Positions 53,942-63,220 of a DNA stretch of 64,000 nucleotides are shown in pieces. Numbering within the stretch: the stretch's first letter is position 1; each line of letters starts with the position of its first letter. Origin of the DNA: JBBSOK01 sp965219125 (lineage in GTDB: Bacteria; Bacteroidota; Bacteroidia; Flavobacteriales; Flavobacteriaceae). The stretch covers positions 930,001 to 994,000 of the forward strand of contig CBDCMO010000002.1 in assembly GCA_965219125.1 (NCBI GenBank), given 5' to 3'. Under the pieces are notes generated by a model, which saw nothing but the letters and a program-made list of their open reading frames with translations, was not told where the DNA came from and did no database searches. A program made the position numbers and the translations under genes.

Positions 53942-53967
53942 TAGTTAAATGCTTAAGCATTTAACTA
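53942..53967 (+). promoter_or_regulatory. 26-bp perfect palindrome, candidate operator
   Basis: Left half TAGTTAAATGCTT and right half AAGCATTTAACTA are perfect complements, with no loop. It lies 47 bp before the ATG at 54014, where a dimeric repressor (MarR or TetR type) would bind. The missing T-run argues against a terminator. Confidence 0.65.
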
Positions 53968-54013
53968 ACTTCGAATAAACAAAATAATACTAACTTTTTA
54001 AAAACTATGAATT

Positions 54014-54670
54014 ATGGCAGAAATTAAAATCGAAAAGAAAACCCCAATTTGGCCTTGGATCTTGGTCGCTCTCATTTTGGCTGCATTAGCGTACTATTTC
54101 TTTATATATAAAAATGCAAATATAACTGATGATGACGTTAATAGAAATGATACAATAACCAATATTGATTCAATGAATACTGAAGATGATTCAACTTATG
54201 GTGATAACCAAACAAATGACAATGCTGCAATGATTGCATCAATTAATGAATACAAGAACGTAATCTCTGACCCAAATATGAATATGGATCATACCTTTAC
54301 AAGCAATGCATTAAACAAATTGATTACAGCTACAAAAGATATGGCAGAAAAGGCAAACGTAGATATCAAAACCAATCTTGATGCGGCCAGAGTACAGGCT
54401 GATGCTATTGAAAAAGATCCAAAATCTTTAGACCATGCAGATAAGATTAAGGATGCTTCTGTGAAAATTTCTTCAGCACTAAAAACTATTCAAGGGCAAA
54501 AATTTTCAATGTTAGAAGCTGACTCTAAAAGTGTTGAAGATGCAGCAATGAGCATGGATGTTAAAATGGCAACTTTGAATCAAAAAGACAAAGTGAAATC
54601 ATTTTTAGACAATGCTGGCAATCTTTTGATGAAAATGGATAGCAACCTACAAAATAGCATGAATCAATAA
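54014..54670 (+). CDS. Membrane-anchored protein of unknown function
   Basis: 218 residues with one N-terminal membrane segment (WPWILVALILAALAYYFFIY, about 13-32), an acidic Asp/Asn-rich linker (about 37-75) and a helical periplasmic domain (NALNKLITATKDMAEKANVD; AARVQADAIEKDPKSL). No named domain is recognised. It is followed after 25 bp by a PRC-barrel gene, and both the palindrome and the 26-bp element lie upstream, so it is probably stress-regulated and cotranscribed with the PRC-barrel gene. Confidence 0.78.
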   Translation: MAEIKIEKKTPIWPWILVALILAALAYYFFIYKNANITDDDVNRNDTITNIDSMNTEDDSTYGDNQTNDNAAMIASINEYKNVISDPNMNMDHTFTSNALNKLITATKDMAEKANVDIKTNLDAARVQADAIEKDPKSLDHADKIKDASVKISSALKTIQGQKFSMLEADSKSVEDAAMSMDVKMATLNQKDKVKSFLDNAGNLLMKMDSNLQNSMNQ

Positions 54671-54695
54671 TCTTACTAATTAAATAAAAACAAAC

Positions 54696-55199
54696 ATGAA
54701 AAACGAAGAAAAACACCTATATAATCTTGACGAACTTTCTGATTACAAAGTTGCAAGTGATGATTCAGATGTACGTGGTTGGGATGTTAGAGACGCTAAC
54801 AATCAAGTAATAGGAAAAATAGAAAACCTTTTGGTTAACAAAGAACAAAAAAGAGTTGTTTATCTAGATGTAGAAGTAGATAAAACAATTATTGATGCAA
54901 AGCACGATCCTTATGCAAGACCTTCAAATAATGAAGTTAGGGAATTTTTAAATAAGGATGGTGAAAACCATTTAATTGTGCCAATTGGTATGGTAACGTT
55001 AAATAAGGACAAAAATTTTGTGACATCTTCCGCAATTGACCATCGTACTTTTGCTGAAACAAAACGGTATCAAAAAGGTTCAAATATTAATAGGGAATAT
55101 GAAACTGTCGTTTTAGATTCATACAACCGTGATAGAAAAGAAAATCACGTTTATGATGAAGACGATTTTTACGAGCGTAAAGAATTTGAACGTTGGTAA
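54696..55199 (+). CDS. PRC-barrel domain protein
   Basis: 167 residues with a PRC-barrel (about 12-110): LSDYKVASDDSDVRGWDVRD, NNQVIGKIENLLVNKEQKRV and VPIGMVTLNKDKNFV. The C-terminus is charged (NREYETVVLDSYNRDRKENH). PRC-barrels bind proteins or RNA, and free-standing versions are common in stress loci of bacteria; no substrate is implied here. It is second in the unit with 54014 and has its own terminator. Confidence 0.88.
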   Translation: MKNEEKHLYNLDELSDYKVASDDSDVRGWDVRDANNQVIGKIENLLVNKEQKRVVYLDVEVDKTIIDAKHDPYARPSNNEVREFLNKDGENHLIVPIGMVTLNKDKNFVTSSAIDHRTFAETKRYQKGSNINREYETVVLDSYNRDRKENHVYDEDDFYERKEFERW

Positions 55200-55218
55200 A
55201 ATTTAAAATAGAATTACT

Positions 55219-55248
55219 AAAAGGAAGTCGAAATGGCTTCCTTTTTTT
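55219..55248 (+). terminator. Terminator after the PRC-barrel gene
   Basis: AAAAGGAAG (55219-55227) and CTTCCTTTT (55238-55246), then T-run. Confidence 0.8.
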
Positions 55249-55313
55249 ATATGAAAAGCATATGTTTTTTTTATAACTAATAATATTTGTTTTTCTTTTT
55301 AGCCTTGTTAGCC

Positions 55314-55339
55314 TTACTGTTAAACATACGTTATAAATT
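55314..55339 (+). promoter_or_regulatory. 26-bp shared upstream element, copy 2
   Basis: Identical over 26 bp to 53821-53846. It lies 80 bp upstream of the mechanosensitive channel gene. Different distances from the two starts are compatible with a promoter giving leaders of different length. Confidence 0.6.
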
Positions 55340-55418
55340 TAAATGATACAGATAAAGAATTGTAATATTAAGAACCAATTGGATATTAAAAAATCAAAAT
55401 AATTAACAACTTAAATTT

Positions 55419-56399
55419 ATGCTTTCAATTTTACAGAACACGATTAATGACAAAAAGGGAGAAATAGATGTAAATCCTCAATCTATAATCGAAAAAATTG
55501 ACAGCTGGGTAGATGGTTTTATTAAAGCACTACCAAACGTTGTTATAGGAATTCTTGTTTTTGTAGCATTTATCTATATTTCTAGATGGCTCGGGAAACT
55601 CGTGAAAAAAATGCTTCGTAAAAAGGGTCGTCAGAACTTCGGCGATCTTTTGGGTGCATTTACCAGATATTTGGTTATGATTTTTGGGGTTGCAATTGCC
55701 CTAACTATTATGGCGCCCAATTTAAGTCCGGCAGATCTTATTGCGGGAATGGGTGTTTCGTCTGTCGCTATTGGTTTTGCCTTTCAAGATATTTTACAGA
55801 ATTGGCTGGCGGGAATTTTAATTTTATTGAGACAACCTTTCGAAATTGGCGACCAAATAATCGTTAATAATTATGAAGGAACTGTCGAAAAAATTAAAAC
55901 GCGCGCCACGATAATTACTACTTATGACGGTATGCGAGTTGTTATTCCTAACAATACTGTTTATAATAATTCCGTAGTTGTCAAAACTGCGCACAAATTT
56001 ATTCGCTCACAATACGATATAGGTTTAGGCTATGATGAAAACTATCTTGAAGCGATGAAAATATTGAAACAAACTGTTGAAAATTGCGAAGGCGTTGAAG
56101 AAGAAAAAACTGTTGAAACATTAGTTTGGGATCAAGCTGACAGTTGGTTAACCATTCGCGTAAGATGGTGGACAAAGAGTGATAGGGCAAGCGTTGTACA
56201 CATTTGGTCGAGGGTTATTTTAGAAACACAATCTGCAATGAATAAAGCAGGAATTGATTTGCCTTTTCCAACACATATTGAAATACAAAATGCACACGAT
56301 CACAAAGAGGCTCAAAAAAATCTTGAAAGACAATTTTCAACTCACAAAAAAGTAAAGTCTGAAAAAGCGACAAATGCTGAAAAAAGCGAAGAAAATTAA
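55419..56399 (+). CDS. Small-conductance mechanosensitive channel (MscS family)
   Basis: 326 residues. Three membrane segments (about 40-60, 85-105, 115-145), with the pore helix GVSSVAIGFAFQDILQNWLA and the beta domain FEIGDQIIVNNYEGTVEKI characteristic of MscS. The tail is charged (KVKSEKATNAEKSEEN). It opens under membrane tension and releases solutes in osmotic downshock. Sharing an upstream element with the PRC-barrel unit suggests common stress control. Confidence 0.95.
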   Translation: MLSILQNTINDKKGEIDVNPQSIIEKIDSWVDGFIKALPNVVIGILVFVAFIYISRWLGKLVKKMLRKKGRQNFGDLLGAFTRYLVMIFGVAIALTIMAPNLSPADLIAGMGVSSVAIGFAFQDILQNWLAGILILLRQPFEIGDQIIVNNYEGTVEKIKTRATIITTYDGMRVVIPNNTVYNNSVVVKTAHKFIRSQYDIGLGYDENYLEAMKILKQTVENCEGVEEEKTVETLVWDQADSWLTIRVRWWTKSDRASVVHIWSRVILETQSAMNKAGIDLPFPTHIEIQNAHDHKEAQKNLERQFSTHKKVKSEKATNAEKSEEN

Positions 56400-56578
56400 A
56401 TTTTTTTTAAAGTTGAAAAATAAATGTTGTGAAGAAAGCTATATTTTTTTTTTAAGGAAGCCAAAACTGCTCCCTTTTTTTTTAGGACACTCTGCTATTT
56501 AAGTACAAAAATTTATATGCTTTAAAACTAAAGTTGGTTTCACTACCTTTAAATTCCATCAAATATTCAAATTTAAAA

Positions 56579-59500
56579 ATGAAAAAATTATTATTTTCAA
56601 TGGTATTGTTTGTTGCAAGCGCAGCATTTGCACAGCAATTAAATACTGATATTTTAAAAGATATGAAGCCGCGAAACATTGGTCCTGGCGGCATGTCTGG
56701 CCGTGTAACCGCGATAGATGTTGTAACAAGCGATCCAAATGTTATGTATGTTGGCACGGCAAGCGGTGGATTATGGAAAAGCACAAGTGGCGGAATAAAG
56801 TGGAATTCTGTTTTTGATAAGGAAGTTACAGCTTCAATAGGTTCTGTTGCCATCCAACAAAGTAATCCATCGGTTATTTGGGTTGGCACGGGCGAAGGAA
56901 ATCCCCGTAACAGCTTGAACGGTGGCTACGGAATTTACAAATCGTTGGATGGCGGCCGCAATTGGCAATCTATGGGCTTGGAAAAAACCCGACATATTCA
57001 TAGAATTATAATCGATCCAACAAATCCTGATATAATTTATGCCGGCGCAATTGGTTCACCTTGGGGAGAACATCCCGAACGTGGCGTGTTTAAAACAATT
57101 GATGGTGGAAAAACGTGGAAAAAAATTCTATTCACAAACGAAAAAAGTGGGGTTGCCGATATCGTAATGGATCCCACAAACCCAAATAAATTAATTGTCG
57201 CAATGTGGCAACACAAACGCGACCCGTGGTTTTTTAAAAGCGGCGGCGAAGGTTCTGGTCTTTACGTAACATTTAATGGAGGCGATACGTGGGAAAAACG
57301 AACCGAAAAAGATGGCTTGCCAAAAGGTTCTTTGGGAAGAATTGGTCTTGCAATTGCCCCAAATAAACCAAATATTATTTACGCTTTGGTTGAAGCTGAA
57401 AAAAATGCATTATACAAAAGTGAAGACGGTGGTTTTAATTTTAAAATGATTAACAGCAAAGGCGATATTGGCGACAGACCGTTTTATTATAGTGATATTT
57501 TTGTAGATCCGCAGAATGAAAATAGGGTTTATTCTGTCTTTACTTATGTTAATGTCTCGCAAGATGGTGGAAAGAATTTTGAACAGCTTATGCCAGCTTA
57601 CGGCGCCGATAATGGCGTTCACCCAGATCATCACGCTTGGTACATAAATCCAAATAACGGGAATTTTATGATGGATGGTAACGATGGTGGATTGAATGTA
57701 ACCTACGACGGCGGCAAAACGTGGCGTTTTATAGGAAACTTACCTGTTGCGCAATTTTATCATATTGCGGTAGATAATGAATTTCCGTACAATGTTTACA
57801 GTGGCATGCAGGATAATGGCAGTTGGCGCGGTCCTGCTTATGTTTGGAAAGCCCAAGGAATACGAAATGATTATTGGCAGGAAATAAGTTTTGGTGACGG
57901 TTTTGATGTTGTGCCGGACAAGGACGATAGCCGTTTTGGCTGGTCAATGAGTCAACAAGGTTATGTAAGCAGATACGATTATATAACAGGAAATAATTAT
58001 GTGGTTCGCCCAACACATCCCGATTCAAATATTGAGCTTCGTTTTAATTGGAATAGCGCCATAAATATTGATCCTTTTGATAATAGTACACTTTACTTCG
58101 GAAGTCAATTTGTTCATAAAAGTGTGGACAAAGGTTTAACGTGGAAAGTAATTTCGCCGGATTTGACAACTAACGATCCGGAAAAGCAAAAACAAGGTGA
58201 AAGCGGAGGACTTTCAATGGATGCAACTGGAGCGTAAAATTATACTACTATATTGGTAATCGAACCTTCTCCCACTGAAAAAGATATGATTTGGGCAGGC
58301 ACAGATGATGGTCGAGTGCAGCTTACCCAAAACGGCGGACAATCTTGGGCAGATGTTTCCCCAAATATTGCTGGGCTTCCAAAAGGAAGTTGGATCGTTC
58401 AAATTAAGGCGAGCAATAAAAATAAAGGAGAAGCTTTGTTGGTTGCTAATGACTATCGTAGGTTTAATTACACGCCTTATGCTTTTAGAACAAGGGATTA
58501 CGGTAAAACGTGGCAACGCATTGTTTCAGATAAAGATGTGAAAAGCTATGCACTTTGTATAATTGAAGACCCGATTGAAAAGAACCTGCTGTTTTTAGGG
58601 ACAGATGATGGCTTATATATTTCAATAGATGCAGGAAATTCTTGGAAAAAATATACTAACGGATTTCCAACGGTCTCGGTGAAAGATTTAATAATTCATC
58701 CGCGCGAAAATGATTTGGTAATTGCAACTTTTGGCCGTGCCGCTTGGGTTTTGGATGATATTATACCACTTCGTGAAATTGCTGGAAATTCAGCTTTACT
58801 TAATCAAGATTTGAAACTTTTCAATCCGCCAACTGCTTATTTAGCTGCTTATCAACAACCAACTGGCAGTCGTTTTGGAGCAGATGCAATCTTCAACGGT
58901 GAAAATAGACAAAGTGGTGCGCTCCTCAAATTTTATTTCAAATCAAAAGAAATTAAGAAAGAAGAAATTTCAACTGAAAAAAATAAGAAAAATAAGAAGA
59001 AAGATAAAACGGTTGCCGAAGAAGTTACGGCCAAAAAAGTTGAGGAAGATGAATTGCCCAAAGCTGAAGATAAGGAACCTGAGGAAGAAACTGAAAAAGT
59101 TGCAGAAGATGAAAAAGGAAAAAGTAAAGACAGTTTATATCTTAAAATTTATGATGGCGATAGAATTATAAGAACCCTAAAAAGAAAAATTCCAGATAGT
59201 AGCGGCATTTACGTTTGGAGATGGAATTTGGACGAATCCGGTTCTGATAGACCTAGCAGAAGCCAACGAGAAAGCAAAAATGAACCCGGCGGCATTACTG
59301 TAAAACCAAATACTTACAGAGTTGAAATTAACTATGAAGGCACAAAAAGCGAAAATAGTATAAAAGTTGAAAGCGATCCTCGACTACCCGTTTCCCAAAA
59401 AGCAATTGACGAAAATTATACAGCATCTAAAAAATTGGAGAACTTTACCCAAGTCGCGGCAGATGCAGTTGAACAATTAGTTGAAAGCAAAAAAACAGTT

Positions 59501-59902
59501 GATGAATTCAACGATAAATTGAAAGAAGCTGAAAAAGCAGATCTAACTTCAAAAGATAAATACAAAGACGAAATTAAAAACAACGAAAATGTTTCTAAAA
59601 AGATAGATTCCTTAATTGAAGTATATATAGGTAAAGTTGATAAACGCCAAGGCATTACCCGAAATGCTGAAATTACCGTAATGAACAGGATAAATACCGC
59701 AAACGGATATGTAGAAAGTAGGCCAAATGGTCTAACAAACACAGAAAACACCTTGATTTTACAAGCCGAAAATGAATTAAAAGAAGCGCTTTCTCAAACC
59801 AACTTGTTTTTTGAAAAAAATTGGACAGTTTATCAAGCCAAAATGGAATCTTTGGAAATTTCACCATTTAAAAAGGTAGAAACATTTACAATAAAGAACT
59901 AG
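56579..59902 (+). pseudogene. Sortilin/BNR-repeat exported protein, interrupted by an in-frame TAA
   Basis: Start placed at MKKLLFSMVLFVASAAFAQQ (signal peptide). The 552 codons up to 58237 and the following open frame to 59902 lie in the same frame; together they give one protein of about 1107 residues, with TAA (58235-58237) between DATGA and NYTTILVIEPSPTEKDMIWA. The usual residue there is probably Glu (GAA to TAA). Repeats of the BNR/VPS10 type are abundant: GGLWKSTSGGIKWNSVFDKE, YKSLDGGRNWQSMG, DGGKTWKKIL. A charged low-complexity insert (Lys/Glu, about 58970-59140) lies between the propeller and the C-terminal helices. No T9SS tail is seen. This is recent decay or a base-calling error. 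Confidence 0.85.
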
Positions 59903-60876
59903 CTAATTATTCCGATTTTTTGGGAATGTGCAATTGCTTCGGCACTATTTGCACAGTAACAGGTTTCGGTTCCTAAAGATTCAATATTTTTTAAAGTTAC
60001 CAAGACTTTATTTTTTTTGTTATGCGCTGTTTTTCGAATATAAACTGCCTTTATATTCTGTGGGAATATCTTGCAAACCCTTTCATATATAAACGTGTCT
60101 TTTTGCGTATCGTCACCTAAGAGGACATATTGTAAGGTTGGATAAAATGAGATTATATCCTTAATTTTTTCAAATTTATGATCGTGGCTTCCTCTTCCGG
60201 TGAAAAGGAAATCTGAGATTCCTGTTTTTATTTTTTTCAACTTTATAACCGCTTTAGGCAATTCGTGCTTTTTGGCGAAACTGTCTATAAATTCATACAA
60301 ATTCCATTCGCTGCTTGAAACGTAAAAGAAAGAGTTAGATGAAATTTCATCTTCTTGTCCGGCGGAACTTAATGCTTTGTAATGATCTGCAACATCATCA
60401 AAAATTTTCCTTTTGTCTAAATTCCGAAGTAATAAAACATAAAGTTTTTTAAAAAAATTGTTGCTGTGGCTTACCAAAAAAGTATCATCAATATCTGAAA
60501 TTATGCCGAGTTTACTTTCAAAAGGCTTCAAAAGTTCAGCTGTTTCCACAACACCGAAATTTCCAGATTTTTCGGTTTTAATACTAACTTGATACTTGTG
60601 CCAACCGCTTTCCAATTCACGCTTGTACGGTACCGTAAATCTAAAATAACCATCTTCCAATGTTTTGGTCGTAACTTCCAACGTACCAAAGTTTAATTTT
60701 ACTTCTATATTTGGCAACGGTTTTATTCTAAACATATGCATAACGGCAACCGCGTGGCGAATACTGTGCCTGTCCAACCTATATTTATCTGGTGCCCACG
60801 ATTTAAAAACGTGTCCAAAAACAACCAATTCGTTGTCATTTACATAACCGCGATACAATTTTAAATCAAGCTTCAC
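59899..60876 (-). CDS. App1-family phosphatase (DUF2183)
   Basis: 325 residues. The catalytic motif DIDDT in LGIISDIDDTFLVSHSNNF is followed by FYVSSSEWNLYEFIDSF and LLGDDTQKDTFIYERV, the HAD-like layout of App1 (yeast phosphatidate phosphatase, PF09949). The N-terminal 120 residues form a beta-rich domain (EVKLNFGTLEVTTKTLEDGY). It probably dephosphorylates a lipid phosphate. Its stop overlaps that of the preceding gene by 4 bp, tail to tail. The lipid kinase gene is divergent, 64 bp away. Confidence 0.88.
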   Translation of the reverse strand: MKLDLKLYRGYVNDNELVVFGHVFKSWAPDKYRLDRHSIRHAVAVMHMFRIKPLPNIEVKLNFGTLEVTTKTLEDGYFRFTVPYKRELESGWHKYQVSIKTEKSGNFGVVETAELLKPFESKLGIISDIDDTFLVSHSNNFFKKLYVLLLRNLDKRKIFDDVADHYKALSSAGQEDEISSNSFFYVSSSEWNLYEFIDSFAKKHELPKAVIKLKKIKTGISDFLFTGRGSHDHKFEKIKDIISFYPTLQYVLLGDDTQKDTFIYERVCKIFPQNIKAVYIRKTAHNKKNKVLVTLKNIESLGTETCYCANSAEAIAHSQKIGIIS

Positions 60877-60940
60877 TTATTGAGAATTTGTTAACGTTTA
60901 GCAAGTGTAAAATACCTATTTTTAAGCGTAAACTGTTATA

Positions 60941-61834
60941 ATGAAATCAGAAAAAAATATCCTGCTTGTTGTAAATCCCATTTCGGGAGATTGTGATAAA
61001 ACAGACTTAATCAACCTTGTTAAGAATTTGTCCGAGACTCAGAAATTCAATTTAGAACTATTTTATACTACAGGAAATAAGGATTTAGAATTAATTAAAG
61101 AAGTTATTTCGAATAAGAAAATTAAAAGAGTTTTGGTTGCGGGCGGCGATGGAACAATAAAATTGGTAGCAGAAGCGGTTGAAAATTCTGAAATTATTTT
61201 AGGAATACTTCCTGCCGGTTCGGCAAATGGGCTTGCAGTAAATTTTAAAATTCCCGAAATACCCCAACAGCAAGCAGAAATAGCGTTATCCGATTGTTTT
61301 GTAGAAATGGATATGCTTGAAATAAACAAGCAAACCTGCCTTCATATTGCCGATATGGGAATTAATGCGGAGCTTATAAAAAATTATGAAGACAGCAGCC
61401 TTCGCGGGAAACTTGGCTATTTTATTCAAAGTATTCCGACAATTTTTCAAAGCGAGTCGCCTTACGATTTTACAATTGAAGCAAACGGCGAAACCTTTCA
61501 GAAAACGGGAATTTTGCTGGCAATTGCAAATGCAAATACTTTTGGGACTGGCGCGAATATAAATCCCGATGGAAAAATAGACGATGGGAAATTCGAAATA
61601 TTGGTTTTTAAAAATTTGGATTTTATCGAAATATTTAAAACAATGCGAGAAAATACAAGACCAAATGAAGAATTTGTTGATGTCATTTCAACCAAAAAAG
61701 CAAGAATTTTCTCACAAAAACCAGTTTCTTTTCAGATAGACGGAGAATATGAAGGCAAAATTTCTGAAATTAATGTGAAGATAAAGGCTTCAAAATTGAA
61801 AGTGGCAGTGCCGGCTACTTTTTGTACTATTTAA
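60941..61834 (+). CDS. Diacylglycerol/lipid kinase family protein
   Basis: 297 residues with the DAGK catalytic domain: NILLVVNPISGDCDK (nucleotide loop), VLVAGGDGTIKLVAEAV (GGDGT) and LGILPAGSANGLAVNF. The C-terminal beta domain follows (FGTGANINPDGKIDDGKFEI, a metal-binding motif). It phosphorylates a lipid such as diacylglycerol, or a related substrate, at the membrane; the exact substrate is uncertain. Neighbours: a putative lipid-phosphate phosphatase (App1) upstream on the other strand, and an alpha/beta hydrolase 12 bp downstream, probably cotranscribed. Confidence 0.93.
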   Translation: MKSEKNILLVVNPISGDCDKTDLINLVKNLSETQKFNLELFYTTGNKDLELIKEVISNKKIKRVLVAGGDGTIKLVAEAVENSEIILGILPAGSANGLAVNFKIPEIPQQQAEIALSDCFVEMDMLEINKQTCLHIADMGINAELIKNYEDSSLRGKLGYFIQSIPTIFQSESPYDFTIEANGETFQKTGILLAIANANTFGTGANINPDGKIDDGKFEILVFKNLDFIEIFKTMRENTRPNEEFVDVISTKKARIFSQKPVSFQIDGEYEGKISEINVKIKASKLKVAVPATFCTI

Positions 61835-61846
61835 AATCAAACTGAT

Positions 61847-63058
61847 ATGAATCTACACAAAATAAACTTTAAAAATAACGACAACCAGAATCTTGCAGGT
61901 AGATTAGAAATGCCGGATAATCAAAAACCTCTAGCATTTGCAATTTTTGCACATTGTTTTACATGTTCAAAAAACTTGCTTGCCGTTACCAATATTAGCC
62001 GAGCGCTTGCAAAAGCTGGTATTGCCGTTTTGCGTTTTGACTTTACTGGTTTGGGCGAAAGTGAAGGCGATTTTGAGAATACAAACTTTTCGGGCAATGT
62101 TGCAGATTTAGTTTCTGCCGCCAAATATTTGGAAAATAATTATTCAGCACCATCACTTTTAATTGGTCACAGTTTGGGTGGCGCTGCCGTAATTATGGTC
62201 GCTGAAAAAATTAATTCAGTAAAAGCGGTGGTTACAATAAATGCTCCAAGCGATCCCGAACATGTAAAAAATAGCTTGCAAAATGACCTAAATGAAATAT
62301 TAACAAAAGGCGAGGCTTCAATTAATTTAGTTGGTAGAAAATTCACTATTAAAAAACAATTTCTTGACGATCTTGAAAAGCAACCCTTAAGGCAAGTAGT
62401 AGGTCGGTTTAAAAAAGCACTTTTAATTATGCATTCGCCACAAGATGAAACGGTTTCAATAAACAATGCAGAGGACATTTATTTAGCAGCTTCGCACCCG
62501 AAAAGTTTTATATCGCTGGACGGTGCAAATCATTTGTTGACGGATAAGGAAGATTCCATATATGTTGGTCATGTTATTGCTGCTTGGGTTACTCGATATA
62601 TTGCTTTTGCTGAAAATGAAATTCAACAAAATGAAAAAAAAGTAAGTGCAAGTTTAAATGCGATGGATGGTTTTACTACTAAAATGCAAATGGGTAATCA
62701 CAAATCAATAGCAGATGAACCGGAAAGTTTTGGAGGAAAAGATTTGGGCCCAACACCTTATGATTTAGTAAGCGGTGGTTTGGCGGCTTGCTCTGCAATG
62801 ACAATTCAAATGTATGCTAAGCGAAAAAAATGGCAGATAGATACAGTAAAAGTCTCGGTAGATTACGGTAAAGAACATGCGCTGGACTGTGAAGACTGTG
62901 AAAGCGAGTCATCAAAAATTGGAACCTTTAAAAGGGAAATTTCTTTCGAAGGAAACCTTGATGAAAAACAAACTCTAAAACTTTTAGAAATAGCAGATAA
63001 ATGTCCTGTCCACAAAACATTGATGGCAAAAAATCAAATATTTACTTTATTGGTTTAA
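61847..63058 (+). CDS. Bifunctional alpha/beta hydrolase - OsmC protein
   Basis: 403 residues. N-terminal alpha/beta hydrolase (about 1-245) with nucleophile S109 in LIGHSLGGAAVIM, HCFTCSKN near the oxyanion region and a catalytic His in GANHLLTDKED. The C-terminal OsmC domain (about 260-400) has the conserved peroxidatic Cys pair in LAACSAMTIQMYAKRK and DKCPVHKTLMAKN. Such fusions occur in Bacteroidota; the OsmC half reduces organic hydroperoxides using thiols, and the hydrolase substrate is unknown. It is followed by sodC on the same strand, giving an oxidative-stress neighbourhood. Confidence 0.94.
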   Translation: MNLHKINFKNNDNQNLAGRLEMPDNQKPLAFAIFAHCFTCSKNLLAVTNISRALAKAGIAVLRFDFTGLGESEGDFENTNFSGNVADLVSAAKYLENNYSAPSLLIGHSLGGAAVIMVAEKINSVKAVVTINAPSDPEHVKNSLQNDLNEILTKGEASINLVGRKFTIKKQFLDDLEKQPLRQVVGRFKKALLIMHSPQDETVSINNAEDIYLAASHPKSFISLDGANHLLTDKEDSIYVGHVIAAWVTRYIAFAENEIQQNEKKVSASLNAMDGFTTKMQMGNHKSIADEPESFGGKDLGPTPYDLVSGGLAACSAMTIQMYAKRKKWQIDTVKVSVDYGKEHALDCEDCESESSKIGTFKREISFEGNLDEKQTLKLLEIADKCPVHKTLMAKNQIFTLLV

Positions 63059-63078
63059 AAGACAACCAAATTTGTATT

Positions 63079-63100
63079 TAATGTTCAAATGCGAACATTA
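63079..63100 (+). promoter_or_regulatory. Inverted repeat upstream of sodC
   Basis: TAATGTTC, 6-bp spacer, GAACATTA; symmetric with no T-run after it, so more likely an operator or weak hairpin than a terminator. Confidence 0.4.
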
Positions 63101-63124
63101 ATGTCCTGTAATAACTATTTTATT

Positions 63125-63136
63125 GAAGTTAACTTC
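63125..63136 (+). promoter_or_regulatory. 12-bp perfect palindrome upstream of sodC
   Basis: GAAGTTAACTTC, perfectly symmetric, 85 bp before the sodC ATG. It is a candidate repressor or activator site; a 12-bp palindrome can also arise by chance. Confidence 0.35.
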
Positions 63137-63220
63137 TAAATTTATCTTAAAGCGCACGTAATGGACATAACAATTAGTTATATTTAATATTCAAATAAAT
63201 AACCATCAAATAAAAATATT

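Noticed and set aside
56440..56490. Possible terminator after the MscS gene
   Set aside because: T-runs and a loose AAGGAAGC/GCTCCCTT pairing exist, but the stem is too imperfect to support a call.
12292..58237. Stop-codon recoding of TAA as an amino acid
   Set aside because: Most intact genes here end in TAA as a normal stop, so general reassignment is not possible, and no common context surrounds the three internal TAA codons.
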